Assembly (NCBI GenBank): GCA_037833965.1
Contig: AP031351.1
Coordinates: 15,698,501 to 15,762,500, forward strand
Direction: 5' to 3'
From: Marchantia polymorpha subsp. ruderalis
Lineage: Eukaryota > Streptophyta > Marchantiopsida > Marchantiales > Marchantiaceae
Length of the DNA stretch: 64,000 nucleotides
The notes beneath the pieces were generated by a model. The model was not told the DNA's origin. It worked only from the letters and a program-made list of their open reading frames with translations, and did no database searches. Shown piece by piece: positions 1 to 12,140 of the stretch. Numbering within the stretch: the first letter of the stretch is position 1; each line of letters begins with the position of its first letter. A program made the position numbers and the translations under genes.

Positions 1-206
1 AGCTTTAGAGGCGGAAAACTTTGTTCCAAGTCGTGAGGAAGATGGGCACTGTCGTCCTAGAGCTCTCTGTCTCTCTCTTAAAGGGATTGCAGGAAGAAAT
101 TTGTTAAGACCCCTAGTGCAATCACATCAAGGCACATCCTTCGTTGAAGGACCACCAAAGTACGACAAGCTGCACTGCACAGGCTCTTTCACTCAACGCG
201 GCGCAG

Positions 207-2373
207 CTAATGCGCAAGAACTGTTGGAGCCGATTCAGCGTCTGGAGTGGCATGTGTTCCGTTCGTGGTAGGACTTCCATTCGTATGAGAATCAGGCTTC
301 ATCGTTAACGGATCTGACGACCAGTAACGTGACGTCTTCAGATCGTCTTCCTTCATCTGATTACCGTACTCGACACAATCAAAAGTGCTGGTGCTGCGAC
401 CGCCGAATGAAGCTTCCAATTTGTCCATGTCGAAAAGGTCTTGAAATATCTTTGAGCTGTCTGCGCTTTTGCTGTAAACAAACTTGACTTTGCGGAAAGT
501 CTTGGGGTCCAAAAACGGTTTGACGATCTACACCAATTTGCACCAATCATTGTCAATCATTCCGTTACGTGATGAACCCAACTGCCTCAAGGTGCTGCTT
601 TGAGTACAAAAGGCCACCCTAGCACAGGCCTTCACTTGCTCTGGCTTCCTTCTAGTCGAAACAAGCGACTCGAGAGTAGCAACACATTCAAAACCACAGT
701 GCGAATATAATGCCTTCTCGGGGCACGAAGAAAACAAGTGGACGATGTCATGTTTCTGACTTGACACTACATAGACATGCTCGTATGATGTATGTGGTAC
801 CTTGACGAGAGAAACAAAGAGTAGGAGCTGATACTTACAGCCCAGAAGGTTTCGAACAACTTCGGCGGATCGTAAAGAATGGCAAGACTTAATCTCTCGG
901 GATACATGGTCTGCAATATGTACGCAGTCTCCCTAGCTGTTGCTATAGGTACGGCTTTCCGCATCGACCACCCTTTGAAGTCGATCAACCATACCATCTG
1001 CTCTTGATCAGAAGGTAAATTGATGATTGCATTCTCGATGGTGTAGACTAGTTGCTTGATTTGTCCATTGTGATCTGTGGTATTCTGTAACAAGAGTTGC
1101 AAAGATTAAAACTCGTACCAAGCTATACAGAAACGTGTGCATATGACAACATCATGTACCATACGGAGAACATTTCTTCGCCACAAAAGACTAGGGTATG
1201 AGGCGTAAAACTGAACTTTCACATTTATATTACTACCCCGAAGTAATACCCAATTTCATCGTTGCACACCAAAGATGAGAACTGGGCGTTGGGTAGAAAA
1301 ACTGGCATTTGAACAAACCACAACAATCAGGCAATTTCAAGAGGAAATTTTGCATGCACAAAATCAAGTCGATCATGATCGCACCTGGTTGCCAGGTCGC
1401 ATCACGAGTACAGACCTGCCTAACTTATCTACAAAATTTGCTCTGTAAACCTTGCCCGTTTCGGCCTCCTTTGAGACTTCCTCCTGCAGGAGAGAATACC
1501 ATACCAGTCTTAATAATCCACAACGTTCAAAATCTATTTTCGGATAATTTCGACAGAATACACCTGTCAAGCTGGGCACGAATCATTTCGTGAATGATTC
1601 AAAATAAATTCGGAGACACTAACATGAGGCAGCAAGTTAAACACATCAGCTTCACCACGATGTTATACAGTTAACCTTTAGAATTTTCCCTCATTAGATA
1701 GCTTTAGACCACTCGCTTTAGACCATCCCCAAGGCTGTCTCATTTCCACATTTCTCACTCTTCAGTCAACTTGAACATGTAAATGGACGATAAGGAAATG
1801 ACACTCAAGTTGTTCATGTTGTTCGTGTTATGTGACACTAGTATCAGAATTATCTAAGCTGATTCTAGAATTACAATCGCAGAATACTTAAAGCATGCAA
1901 AATTTACCCAGCGAACTTCTTCTGGTTTGTATGATGCTCTCCACTTGATTGCCTCTTTTAACATCTTGTCGGCCTTCTTGACATGCCAACTACGGGCTCG
2001 CAGATAACGAGCAAGGCAATCGTCCGTGCAGAATAGTAAACTTCGACCTGACAATGGACCCAACAAAGTGCGCAATTCTTTCACCTGAAACCGTCCACGT
2101 AGATTTCAAAGTACATTAATCACCGTTGTCATCTTCGGTGTTATTGTTGAAATACTTGAACAAAATCTACATGTGCATGTGTAATACCCATGCACCCATC
2201 TTCCATACCCATTGGGTACGGCAGATGGATCCTATGGAAGCATATCAGGCTTTACTTGCTAAAAGCCAATCAATACGACACGAAGTATTTTAGTGACAAC
2301 GTACCTTTGCCTGCTCCTCGGCAGGTGTCATAGATTCTTCGTTACCCTTTGTTCCATTCTTTTTGGCGGACAT
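207..2373 (-). CDS. SEC14-like (CRAL-TRIO) phosphatidylinositol-transfer family protein
   Basis: Five exons join in phase: 2373-2305, 2084-1908, 1483-1385, 1084-839 and 527-207, giving 303 aa. Every intron has GT-AG ends. Residues about 35-80 form the helical CRAL-TRIO N-terminal part (CLARYLRARSW, then ADKMLKEAIKWR). Residues about 90-250 form the lipid-binding fold, with VDKLGRSVLVMRPG, WLIDFKGWSM and YPERLSLAILYDPPKLFETF as family landmarks. The order and spacing match the short plant SEC14 proteins without GOLD or nodulin domains. Such proteins bind or exchange phosphoinositides and related lipids at membranes; the ligand here is unknown. The start at 2373 is the first ATG of an acidic, Lys-rich leader. 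An untranslated upstream exon is possible. The last exon ends in a low-complexity tail rich in Thr, Pro and Asn. Confidence 0.93.
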
Positions 2374-4199
2374 TGTATCCCGTAATATGGTGACAATTTG
2401 AGATCAGAACGCTAGTGTGAAGACAATAGGTCCACCCTGTTCAGAATGCACAAACGTTCATTAACTCTAAACTCTTTCTGTGGAAATACGATAATTCCAG
2501 AGTTCTGATTTATCCAAAAATAAAAATTCAAACCAGCAGAATCATGAAGCAATTGCTACAAGTCGATAAAGGTGACATGCCGAACTGACTTTAGACATGA
2601 TGCCAATGACGATGTAACACGATCATGGAGTGACGAATCTAGTAAACAGTCCGTGGCATAGAGTACATATGTGTTTCCGCTGAAAAATTAGCAGGCTTTT
2701 GTTAAGCATCCGACACAGATTTAAGAAATCGCAAATCAATAATCCACACTCACGTCTTCGACGCTTGCTCCTCAGTAAGCATTCCCGAAATGGTAAGGTG
2801 GAGTTGCTGAACACGCTTCTAATTCAAATCACTAATTTTTGAGAACTAATAACCACGGACATCACCCCGCTACGCGAAATCTGCCCATAGTGGAAATAAT
2901 GAAGTTTACGCGATGTTACCGAGGCCGACGTAGTAGTCAACCCATACGTTCCACGCAAGTACCATACACAGAAGGAGGGCTCATGATGCAGATCACATTG
3001 TTAGAGGAATTAGGATGAAAGATGACATCCACGGCAGAGAGGCATGAGTCAGCCACAGACTCAAACGAGCTCGTGTATCTTCCCTGTCCAACAATTCGGG
3101 AATGTGGTGAGGTGGTCACATGCATCACACCCTAGTGACTGAAGAGGTATCGCGGAATTTGCGATAGCTTTCCTTGTATACTCGTGTAACAAATCCTCTG
3201 GATGCTACCCTCGATTGTGCGAAAGGCAAAGACAGAGCGGAAAATAAATGTATCCATCAAGCGCGTAGACAAGGCGAACTACAATTCTCAAGAACTGATC
3301 CACGCCACAAAGACTACATGTTCGGCCTAGAAGCACCGCACTTTCTGGAATCATAAATATTCCACATTGCACGAAGCAGCGCAAGGCGAATAGATGAACT
3401 TACGACATTCCGGGGAGGGCTTGGGGAGGGCTTGAGACCTTCGATTTGAGACAAAGATAGGCAAGGAAAAGATGCAAAATTCCACATGTAGAAGGCATAG
3501 AGCCTTTTTAATGACGAAGTAGAAACTTACGGGTAGAAACTTACGGGAGCTAACCTTGACAAATCATGCACTCGAATCTCAGCCGTGGGGGCATCTATCT
3601 GCTAGTCAGTTGAAGAAGGTGTGCCGCGGCATTCCAGGTTCCAAATCCTCAGCGTTAGCCACGTGACATGAGGCGACTTGAAAGATCATGATGCAGACTA
3701 CTTCTCGGTCACAACCATCACTTTAAACCACCCACGCGGGACAATGCTCGACAGAACTCGAGAAAAAGCACGAGGAGATCTTAAATTGTGCATGAGGACT
3801 CGACTGTCGGTAGAACGCAGTACAAGGAAGACTCATGAAGAGGAGAGTAAGCACCTTATCAACAACCAGCGAAAGGCGCAGAGACGATCGCAACAGCATG
3901 CACAGCCTCACCAGTCGTGCATCCGTCTCTAATAACTGGCCTGCGTCTGCACCTGCAGGACTGTAGACCAATTGAGCACGACCTGGGACGAATTGCTCTC
4001 AGAAGTTCCAAGATCTCTAGCAACAACTCCAACAGAATGCACTAGGAACCGGCTTCGTCCGACCCATAAACTGAACTAATGCAAAGAAATGCTTTCACTG
4101 CCTGCCCCCACTCCGACAACAGATTCGATATCTACCTCTCGCCCTCCACTCTAATCTACTCAGCCAACTTTCCTATCGATCCGCAAAATTATAACACCG

Positions 4200-4860
4200 G
4201 CCGGATCCACCGCCCTATAAATGTCTAAACGTGCAGCTCCAATCTTGACAAACGCTGCACTTAAATCCCTGTCCCACTTGGAAAATCCCTGCACATCGGT
4301 CTCCCACCAGCCCCTTGGCACTTAGACTCGTCCGTCGCCCTCCTCACTCGCTCCGTGCTTCCGCGCTCGCCTCGGGGCTCGTCGTCGACCTATAGACGCG
4401 AGTCCAGAGTGCAGAGTCCACACCACAAGATTCGGCCTCGCGGAGGCTGCGACTGCCCGCTGCTGCGAACGAGCTCGAGCGAAGGTTTTCTGCCAGTGGA
4501 TCCTGCGTATTAGAGCGCAAACGCTCGCAATGATTAGAGTTATGGCCCAAATTAGTCAAATTAGGATTACTGCGACTGTGCGCCTCGGCGTCAACCGCGG
4601 CCGGCAATAATGCACACTTGGCCATCCCGGAGTTCGTACCGTGGTTCGCCGCTCCGGACCGCCCGTTCTTACGTCGCCATTATTCGTTTTGTCGGCAATG
4701 AGTGCCGCTGCCGTCTTTTCTTTATTGGGCAACATTGCGTTCCGCCCTGGCCCCTGGCGCGCGCGGTGTGTTCTCGCAGTGCGAACCAACCATCGTCCGC
4801 CCGCCCGGTGATATTTGGCGTGCGTCTTCCCCATACACTAGTGCCCTCCATGTGATTCAA
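4200..4860. promoter_or_regulatory. GC-rich, CpG-rich island, possible distal 5' end of the SEC14 gene or orphan promoter
   Basis: Base composition turns sharply GC- and CpG-rich between two AT-rich flanks. A TATA-like CCTATAAATG lies at its left edge near 4214 on the plus strand. In this window similar islands sit just upstream of the HVA22 and CUE/Smr genes, so this may be the promoter or an untranslated first exon of the leftward SEC14 gene, 2 kb away. It could also drive an unseen plus-strand transcript. No frame inside it resembles a known protein. Confidence 0.35.
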
Positions 4861-7800
4861 CGAATAGTGCACAGTGGCCTTCTGTTCATGTATGCCCTGA
4901 TTGGAGCTCGGAGCATTGTTCCATCTCTCTGAAATCGCAGTACTTATGTTCCGGGAATGATTTCGCCCTTCAATGCCCATTGGGCCCATTGGTGATTTTT
5001 TTCCAGTACAGTAACCCAAAGTCATAACAATGCTCTTCGAACGAGTATCTCCCTTGGCCGAGCCAGAGATCATTTACTTTCATTAAGTTTCAGTGGGGAA
5101 GGCATGCACTGATTTACTCCGTGACGTCCCAACTCCACGCCTCTCGAATGGAATTCAGAAAGAATACATGGTCTTATCAAAATCATCTCGAGATTCAGGA
5201 CATATTACTACGTAATATAATAGATTGACACACCTACGATGCAGTCAGGGTCAGGTCAATAGTCGATTGCAGTCAATATCTAGAATGGTTTTCCACTTAA
5301 GACACCATGTCAAATATCGTATATTAGTGAATCCATTGAAAAACTTATTAGTTGTCTTATGTAATTATTTAATTTGGCGTACTCCCAATCCAAATATTGT
5401 GTGGATTGCTCAGTCTCAAACAGCTTATCATCAATCACGTTGGTTGCTCATAATAATTCCATACTATAAGCCTGTTATACTTACATGATCTGAGTGAATT
5501 CCTGTGGTGCAGTGGCGGACAATTTTGTTAAAATGTAATGCTCCACTCGAAATAAAGATATCAAAATTAGCCCAACCTCACGAGCAACCAGTGTCCACCG
5601 AGTTTTTCTTGTTCAGTTATCTCCTCTGTCCAAGCATAATTACCTTGCAAGATATATATCTGCTTCCATAGACAACTCTCCTATGCCAGATGACATGTGG
5701 ATATTTTTATTAATTTTTTATTAATTTTCTATGAGATCGATCATCCTACAGTGAGGACAGAGATATTAACCCTTTTCCAGATTTCTTGGATGGTTATGAA
5801 GGATTTTGAAAGTCACTATATTCTACCCGTAGGGAAATCATGCCCATTTGTGAGCACGTTCGTATGCATATGCTAGTACACAGTGCTGCTTATATGATTG
5901 TTATTTAGAAATACGCAAGCTGTGGATTCATCTTGGTCCTATAAGTCAGGGTCGAAGGTGCAGAAATGACACGAAGGCTACTGGTTGTCGGAGCTCCGAG
6001 TTGCCCAAGATTCAGTTCAAAACAACACGCCATTCTCAACATAACTCGACAGTCATGACCTCCACAGAAAATGATATACCCCTTGTAATGACCCGATAAA
6101 CACAAGGTAGAGGGCCTTCCCGTGCACAAGAAGGTCTCAACTCTCATGCGCAAGACATAGCTGAAGAATCCTCCCATTGAAAAGAAAGCAAAACACGTGA
6201 CGTTATGACTTGAAGCACAAAGCCTCAAATACAAAGCCGACGAAGTCTATCGGCTGACATAAATGGGTTCCAGTACTCTTTATGGTGCACCTCGGAAATT
6301 GTGACACACATAAAGCTTCACATGTTCGAAAGAACTGGAGGTAACAAATCCATTGCGTTTTCTATCTTATCTTTCAACGCCCCATGCCGTGAAAGGATTC
6401 CTTTCCTACTGAAGTCACTATACTAAAAGCAAGTCTATAATCATGAAGTCCTAGCCAGGATTGTGGCCACTCATGTTTGGAGGTACCCTTATAAAACTGG
6501 CACGTCCGATTTCAAGTCAATCTCTCATGGGTACTGGAGCTGTAGTGTGAATACAAATTTGACTTTATCAACTGGTCACGAAACGCCCACTAGATTTCAT
6601 GGTCAAGAAACCTCCGAGTATCTGTCTTCACTAAATCTCATCCTTGTGTAGTATGGACTGGTCTAGTTTGTGCTTGTTCTGAGAATTCTCCATCATTCAT
6701 CGCTAATTTTAGCTCACTGAAGTTAGACTACTTTAGCCAGCTTGTTGAATATAGAGTTCCAATCTGATCCCTAAAGTCCCATATCAAGATCGCACGAGTT
6801 TATAGACACTTCTTGAATTTTTCAGCCACAGTTAGACTTATAAAATGAGTGTATTCTGCCATATAGCAGCATACAAGAATTTTGATCCAATTCAAAAGTA
6901 TAGCGGCTACTATTGGCACTGATCAAAAGGCCACCAATGTTCGTGTTTGGCACGCTATCCTGAGCGTCAGTTCTGTAGAAACTTTATTTCGTGAGTTATT
7001 TTACAAAGCTTTTTAATGAAAACGATATCATCACAACTCCTACCCGCGTCTTGCAATGAAGTGCAAAGTCGAGATGCTCTTCGTAAAGTCACTCCAGAAG
7101 TATCAAAGCCCCTTTAACCTCGTCTCATGAGCACATTGCCCGCAGTAGCAGGGATCGGGTAAGATTCAGATGAGCTGCAATTGGATGTTCAATTCTTCTT
7201 TCTCGGTAGCTTCATAGCAATCCGTCATTCCTCATCATTTTGCGTTTCGATATTTCCGACAAGTATTTCTCCAACTTGATCTTCCCTTTGAGAGATTAGA
7301 AACCGTGATGAAGTTGGAGTAGATCTTATGTCTGGTGCAACATGAGAGACTCCTTCTAGAGAAGCCTGCCTTTTTGCAGTTTACCTCGAGCCTTAATATG
7401 TACATTCGCCAATCCATCAAATTACATATTGTAAAACAATCGTTCGTTTGTGCTTTCAGTTAAGAGCTTGAAAGAAGAATTAATTAGCATTTGCTATATA
7501 TTTTCAATTTTGAGAATTGAATGATGTGAAACAGAAAAATGTATAGAACGATCATTGATAACCATGCCTAAATTCATGAATTTACTTTTTTCCTGAAAAT
7601 AACACTATGAAAAATTGTGGATAGATCTCGATAGGACTAAGAAAACCGAAACCAAATTTGACTGTAAAATCTAATTCAATCTCAAGTAAGAACTCAGTAC
7701 TCAGCACAATTGGGGTGAAGAGTTCAATATACGTTTCTAAAAATAAGTTTCTAATTTATTCAATATTTAAATTTGAAAAAATTTTAGCCAAGCAAAAACA

Positions 7801-8697
7801 AATTTAAACACAAAATCTAACAGTAATAATAGTTTGTAGCCACAATAATATTTTAACTTTTGATTTGAAACATTATTAATGAATCTGTTACTTTTCAAAT
7901 ATAGGTTCCTGACCGCAAAAATTCTTACATTGTGGTACAATTTATAATGATTAGTTTCGTGTGCACATACTTACGCAATATCTCTTCACTAGAATATATT
8001 ATCTTCCGAGAAAACGTTTCAGCATAAAAATGTGATGAATCAAAATAGCTAAGAAGATTGTAAATCTTTGACCTTATTAGATGATATAGCACAAATATTA
8101 ATCTGAAATTTTATTTGAAGAAATAGCAGGCATATTTAAAAGCATGTTCATTGTGTATCATGTATAATGCCAAATTGTAAGTAGGTCTTTGATGGACTGC
8201 TTTATGAGTATAAATAGTGAGACACATCAATCAATATCTTAAAATATTTTCACACATAAACATAAGTTGGAAAGCAATTTCTTTTTGTAAACTCAACCAC
8301 GGAGTCACTTGTCTATTAGGGACATTCATAACATTCCCTTAGCAAAATATGTATGAGTAACCAGAGAAATGTTAACGTTATCTAAAATATACACATTGTC
8401 GACTTCATGGGTTATTCAACGTTCCTAAATCGCTTTTGGTCAGTAATGACACCTTTGAGAAACAATTGTATCCCCTCCTCGTTTGGGAGTATTCCGAGAA
8501 AAACAAGAGGCTTTCTGGATTTAGCCATAAGGCTCATTATGGTCTGATTCACATCACCCATCAATAACATACGGGAACGGGCCTGGGTTACATGGGACTA
8601 GTTCAGTTCCTGTGCATTGATTTTATTGGATTTCTATTTAAACCCATATACTAATCTTGATAATCGCTGCATTCTAGCAATTCCGATCAGCCCTAGA

Positions 8698-8744
8698 ACT
8701 TGACTGCAAAGAAGCAAATTGACTGCAAATTGACTGCAAATTGC
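8698..8744. repeat. Short tandem repeat of a TTGACTGCAAA-like unit
   Basis: The 11-base unit TTGACTGCAAA occurs three times within about 45 bases. The last two copies are adjacent and the first is separated by GAAGCAAA. This looks like replication slippage. I see no coding role. Confidence 0.75.
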
Positions 8745-9099
8745 GAGAGCTCCCCCTAGAGTCGCTTATGGGTCTGTATTCCATTCACGGGGAGAAATAG
8801 CCGTATAAATTGCACAGATCAAACGGGGCGTATCTCATAACAAAATCAAACAGTACAATGTCAGGAGACCTATCAAACAGCACAAGGAGTAAACCAAACG
8901 GCCTCAATCGAGAGAATGAAGTTTCGGAGTCAAAACGTAGTCATCCGCTTTGTTTCATTCTTGGAGCAACTAAACTCTTCCATTGACTTTTTCTATTCTA
9001 GAACAAGATAGACAGAAGATACTAATATAGATTGCAAATCAGAATCCAGTACAAGATTGCACAAACTTAGTCTTTACGAAGTTCAACGGCATTTTGGAA

Positions 9100-9960
9100 A
9101 TGTGCAACCGGTTCTACTCCTCGTTGACTCTACGTCGGACAATCTTCGAATAACCAACTACTGAGTAGAGTCAATCGGCGAAGGCATCCGACCACGTAGA
9201 AGACAACCACCCGCACAGACATGGACTGCAGAGACGTGCCGCATGGTCGTTGGACAGAGTCGCCAGACACCACAGCCTGAAACCGTCCACTTTTGCCAAA
9301 GGAGAGGTCTGACCCTGACGACGATTCCATGGATGCCTGACAAAATCTAACTTTAGCTCATCATCCCATCCACGAATGCAGTAGCGATCTCGGACCCGAC
9401 GAGTATAGTAACTTACCAGGTGTCGCCACCGCAGTCGTCAGACACCCCGTCTCGAGAGACCGGTACACAAGGGTCTGACTCCATCAACCCTTTGTCTTTG
9501 TCTGGAGCCCGGTAGCCAAGAGCGTTGAGGAGGATCCTTCGGATCGGAGGGTTGTCCGGTATATATATAGGCCTACATCACTGTCCCGTGAGATTCTTCG
9601 TGGGCTGCTTCCAGCGATTGGAGATTGAACGACTGCATCCTCTTCTAGAAGCGCAGCGCCTGCCGTGTGCAGTATCCCCTCCACCATCTCTCTCCCGCTC
9701 TCCCTCTTCGGCTCCACCTTTTCATTTCTAGAAGCACGACTCCGGGAGGTGTTCCCCCCGCCACGCTGTACTCACTTTGCGTCCGCGCCAAATTTGGCGA
9801 CAACGTTTGCGATATGGGCACTGGCTCCAACGAATCGTTTTCCTGTTGGAACGTGGTAGACGGGCCCGAGGCCTTTTGGAGTCCGAGAGGCATAACACAG
9901 TGTTGGCGCGCGTGTCAAGTCAAGGGCAGCAAGCATCCACGTGTCCGCATCGCAGTTTTC
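9100..9960. other. GC-rich patch with a TATA-like site, no recognised gene
   Basis: Composition is clearly more GC-rich than the flanks. A run GTATATATATAGG near 9558 precedes the most CpG-rich part. Open frames of 60-100 codons exist on both strands, but none shows a conserved motif, good splice context or a relative I know. It may be the 5' end of a non-coding transcript, a decayed gene or a promoter. Confidence 0.3.
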
Positions 9961-12140
9961 TAGTTTGCAAGCTCAAGGAGAGCACAGACGATTTGAAGGC
10001 TGCCACCTGTTTGTTCCGAACAGTTTAGGTTCTGAGCTGGTGGATATAGCAGTTGCCTAATGCTCAGCAGTCTACAAGTTTGATTCATATATTGAGAAAC
10101 TGGATGGCGTGGAACTCCTCAATGGTTGAAGCTCTCGCATGCAGTGACCGATCCTAGTGGTAGAACTACATCCAAAAACATTCAAACGCCAGTCGTAAAT
10201 TAGACAATAATCATATTAATGTGGTGTTTCCATATTCCAACGTTAGCCGTGCAATCATTCGGAGCTTTTGAATCTGGAAACATTCAGCCCTTACAAGCAT
10301 TATGTCCTTTTGCACGGCTTTGTTTGGAAGCATCAGCACGCGATACATACCTGAGTTTACCCCGAGTGTGTCCAGCCCGAGACTCTGTCGGAATACTCGA
10401 ACCTGAGATTAGTATACAGTACCAACGCTAAAGAGTAATGAACCAAACTGGAATCACCTGATTTGTTAAATATTGAGTTGGACTGCAAACAGTGATTCTT
10501 CCTTCAGTGAAACCTCCTCTCATTTGCTGTACCAGGTTAAATAGGTGCTATTATTTCCAGTTCGAATGTCTGAGTGAAATACTAAACTCAGCAGTGACAA
10601 GCTTGAAAAACTTTTTTAGTAACATGATTATGTCTTAGTAGATTGGACTAGAGATATCCTCTTTATAGGTCTCTTCGTGCACCACCACCATCTGCGCGCA
10701 TGTGCACCAAAATTACTTTGTATCATCTTGCGATCTTACTTCCTCAGACGGGCTCAATCAGTCTTGATATAACTCCGCCTCCTTCCATTGCTCTGCACGG
10801 AATCTTTGCTGGTCGAAAGTTGCAGAACAAGTGATGCTTCCAGGGAAGCACGAACTGTTTATTTTTCGTCATGAACTGACATCTGCCAGGCAAATTTGCT
10901 GCCAAGTGATATTGGGATATCCTAGTCAGATCAAGTGTAATTTTGTCTCCCGAGTGCACTGTGAAGATAATATCATCTCATCTCCTACGTACCATGAGGA
11001 TTCAGCGTACCTCGACCGTCAACTACTGCTGTTGTGATGACGAATTCATACTTCATCTTAACTCCTTGCTTTCACCAACTCTTCACCAAAATGCCTTATC
11101 AAGTTAGAGTATGTCGACGCTGATAATCAAGTACCGTCAGTGCGTTTGAAAGATCGGAGGATGGTGCAACCTCATCCGCTATGAGAGAACGCGTCACCAT
11201 TTTCCGCAGGTCACGCGCAGATACCATCATAGCCGTACAACAATTGGGAATATCTGAATGTCGAACAGATTGTAGGAAATACAACGATGTATAATAAAGT
11301 TTTGTACACCACATGTACACGTAGGTAAGTCTGTCGAGTGAAAAATCACAGATCCAACTCCGTTGTCGAATATCACCATTCAGATTTCGAGTAGTAGAAC
11401 CATTCATTTACTCCTTGAAACCAATTACCACTTTGTCCAAGAACGCTGTGAAATGTGAGCCAATTCACTGCTAACATCCTCCACATGCACTGCATTGCTT
11501 TGCCGAGTGCTTTATCTTTGCTCCAATTCAATCAGACAACATTCCTACTTTGAGAATGCTTGCACTCCTTCGGCGGTCGACCTTGTTATCAGAACGATCT
11601 GAAGACCTGAAGGTTGTCGAGATTGCCTGATCCATGCCTGCGAACGAATTATCCGATAAACCACCATCTACCGAGAACCAGGTGAAGTTATAGAGGCTAG
11701 GTCGATAACCTTCAAACTTCATCGGTATTTCTTAACGACTGCATTGGTGAATGTCGCAAAGGGTCAACCATACTTTAGACTACTCCAGTCTCGTCTCTTA
11801 CCTGTTACCCCTTTTGTTTCTCTTCCTGTTCTGCTGCCGGTCCAGAAGCTCTTTCTTGGGTTTGCGTGGTTTTAAGACTCAGCTCAATCATGTGAAAAGG
11901 GCACTTGCTCGTCACTTACGAATACTGAGATAGGCGACACCAAAACAACAGGGGACTACTGTGACGACTGCCGGTGGATCATCATACGACGTCGTCAACA
12001 CATCTATTCGGTTGCTCGTTGCAAGGTGACGTCGAGACGATTTCCTTCACACCCGCTTCGGACTTTTTGCTCACCAAAGTAAACAAAGTCTGAGCCGCAG
12101 ATTCATATAATTCCAATGATCTTCGTACAGCTGGTCGTCA

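Larger units (their letters stand above)
2374..12140. other. Gap between SEC14 and ligase genes with no gene recognised
   Basis: This stretch of nearly 10 kb has only short open frames on either strand. None gave a recognisable family or could be spliced to a neighbour. It contains two GC-rich islands (listed separately), an AT-rich block near 7.4-8.3 kb with no coding signal, and several short direct repeats. The last kilobase or so before 12140 probably holds the 3' untranslated region of the ligase gene, which is transcribed leftward. Confidence 0.6.

Noticed and set aside
528..767. 79-codon minus-strand frame next to the last SEC14 exon
   Set aside because: It lies in the intron between 839 and 527, and joining 839 to 527 gives the conserved FWAIVKPFLDPKTF run.
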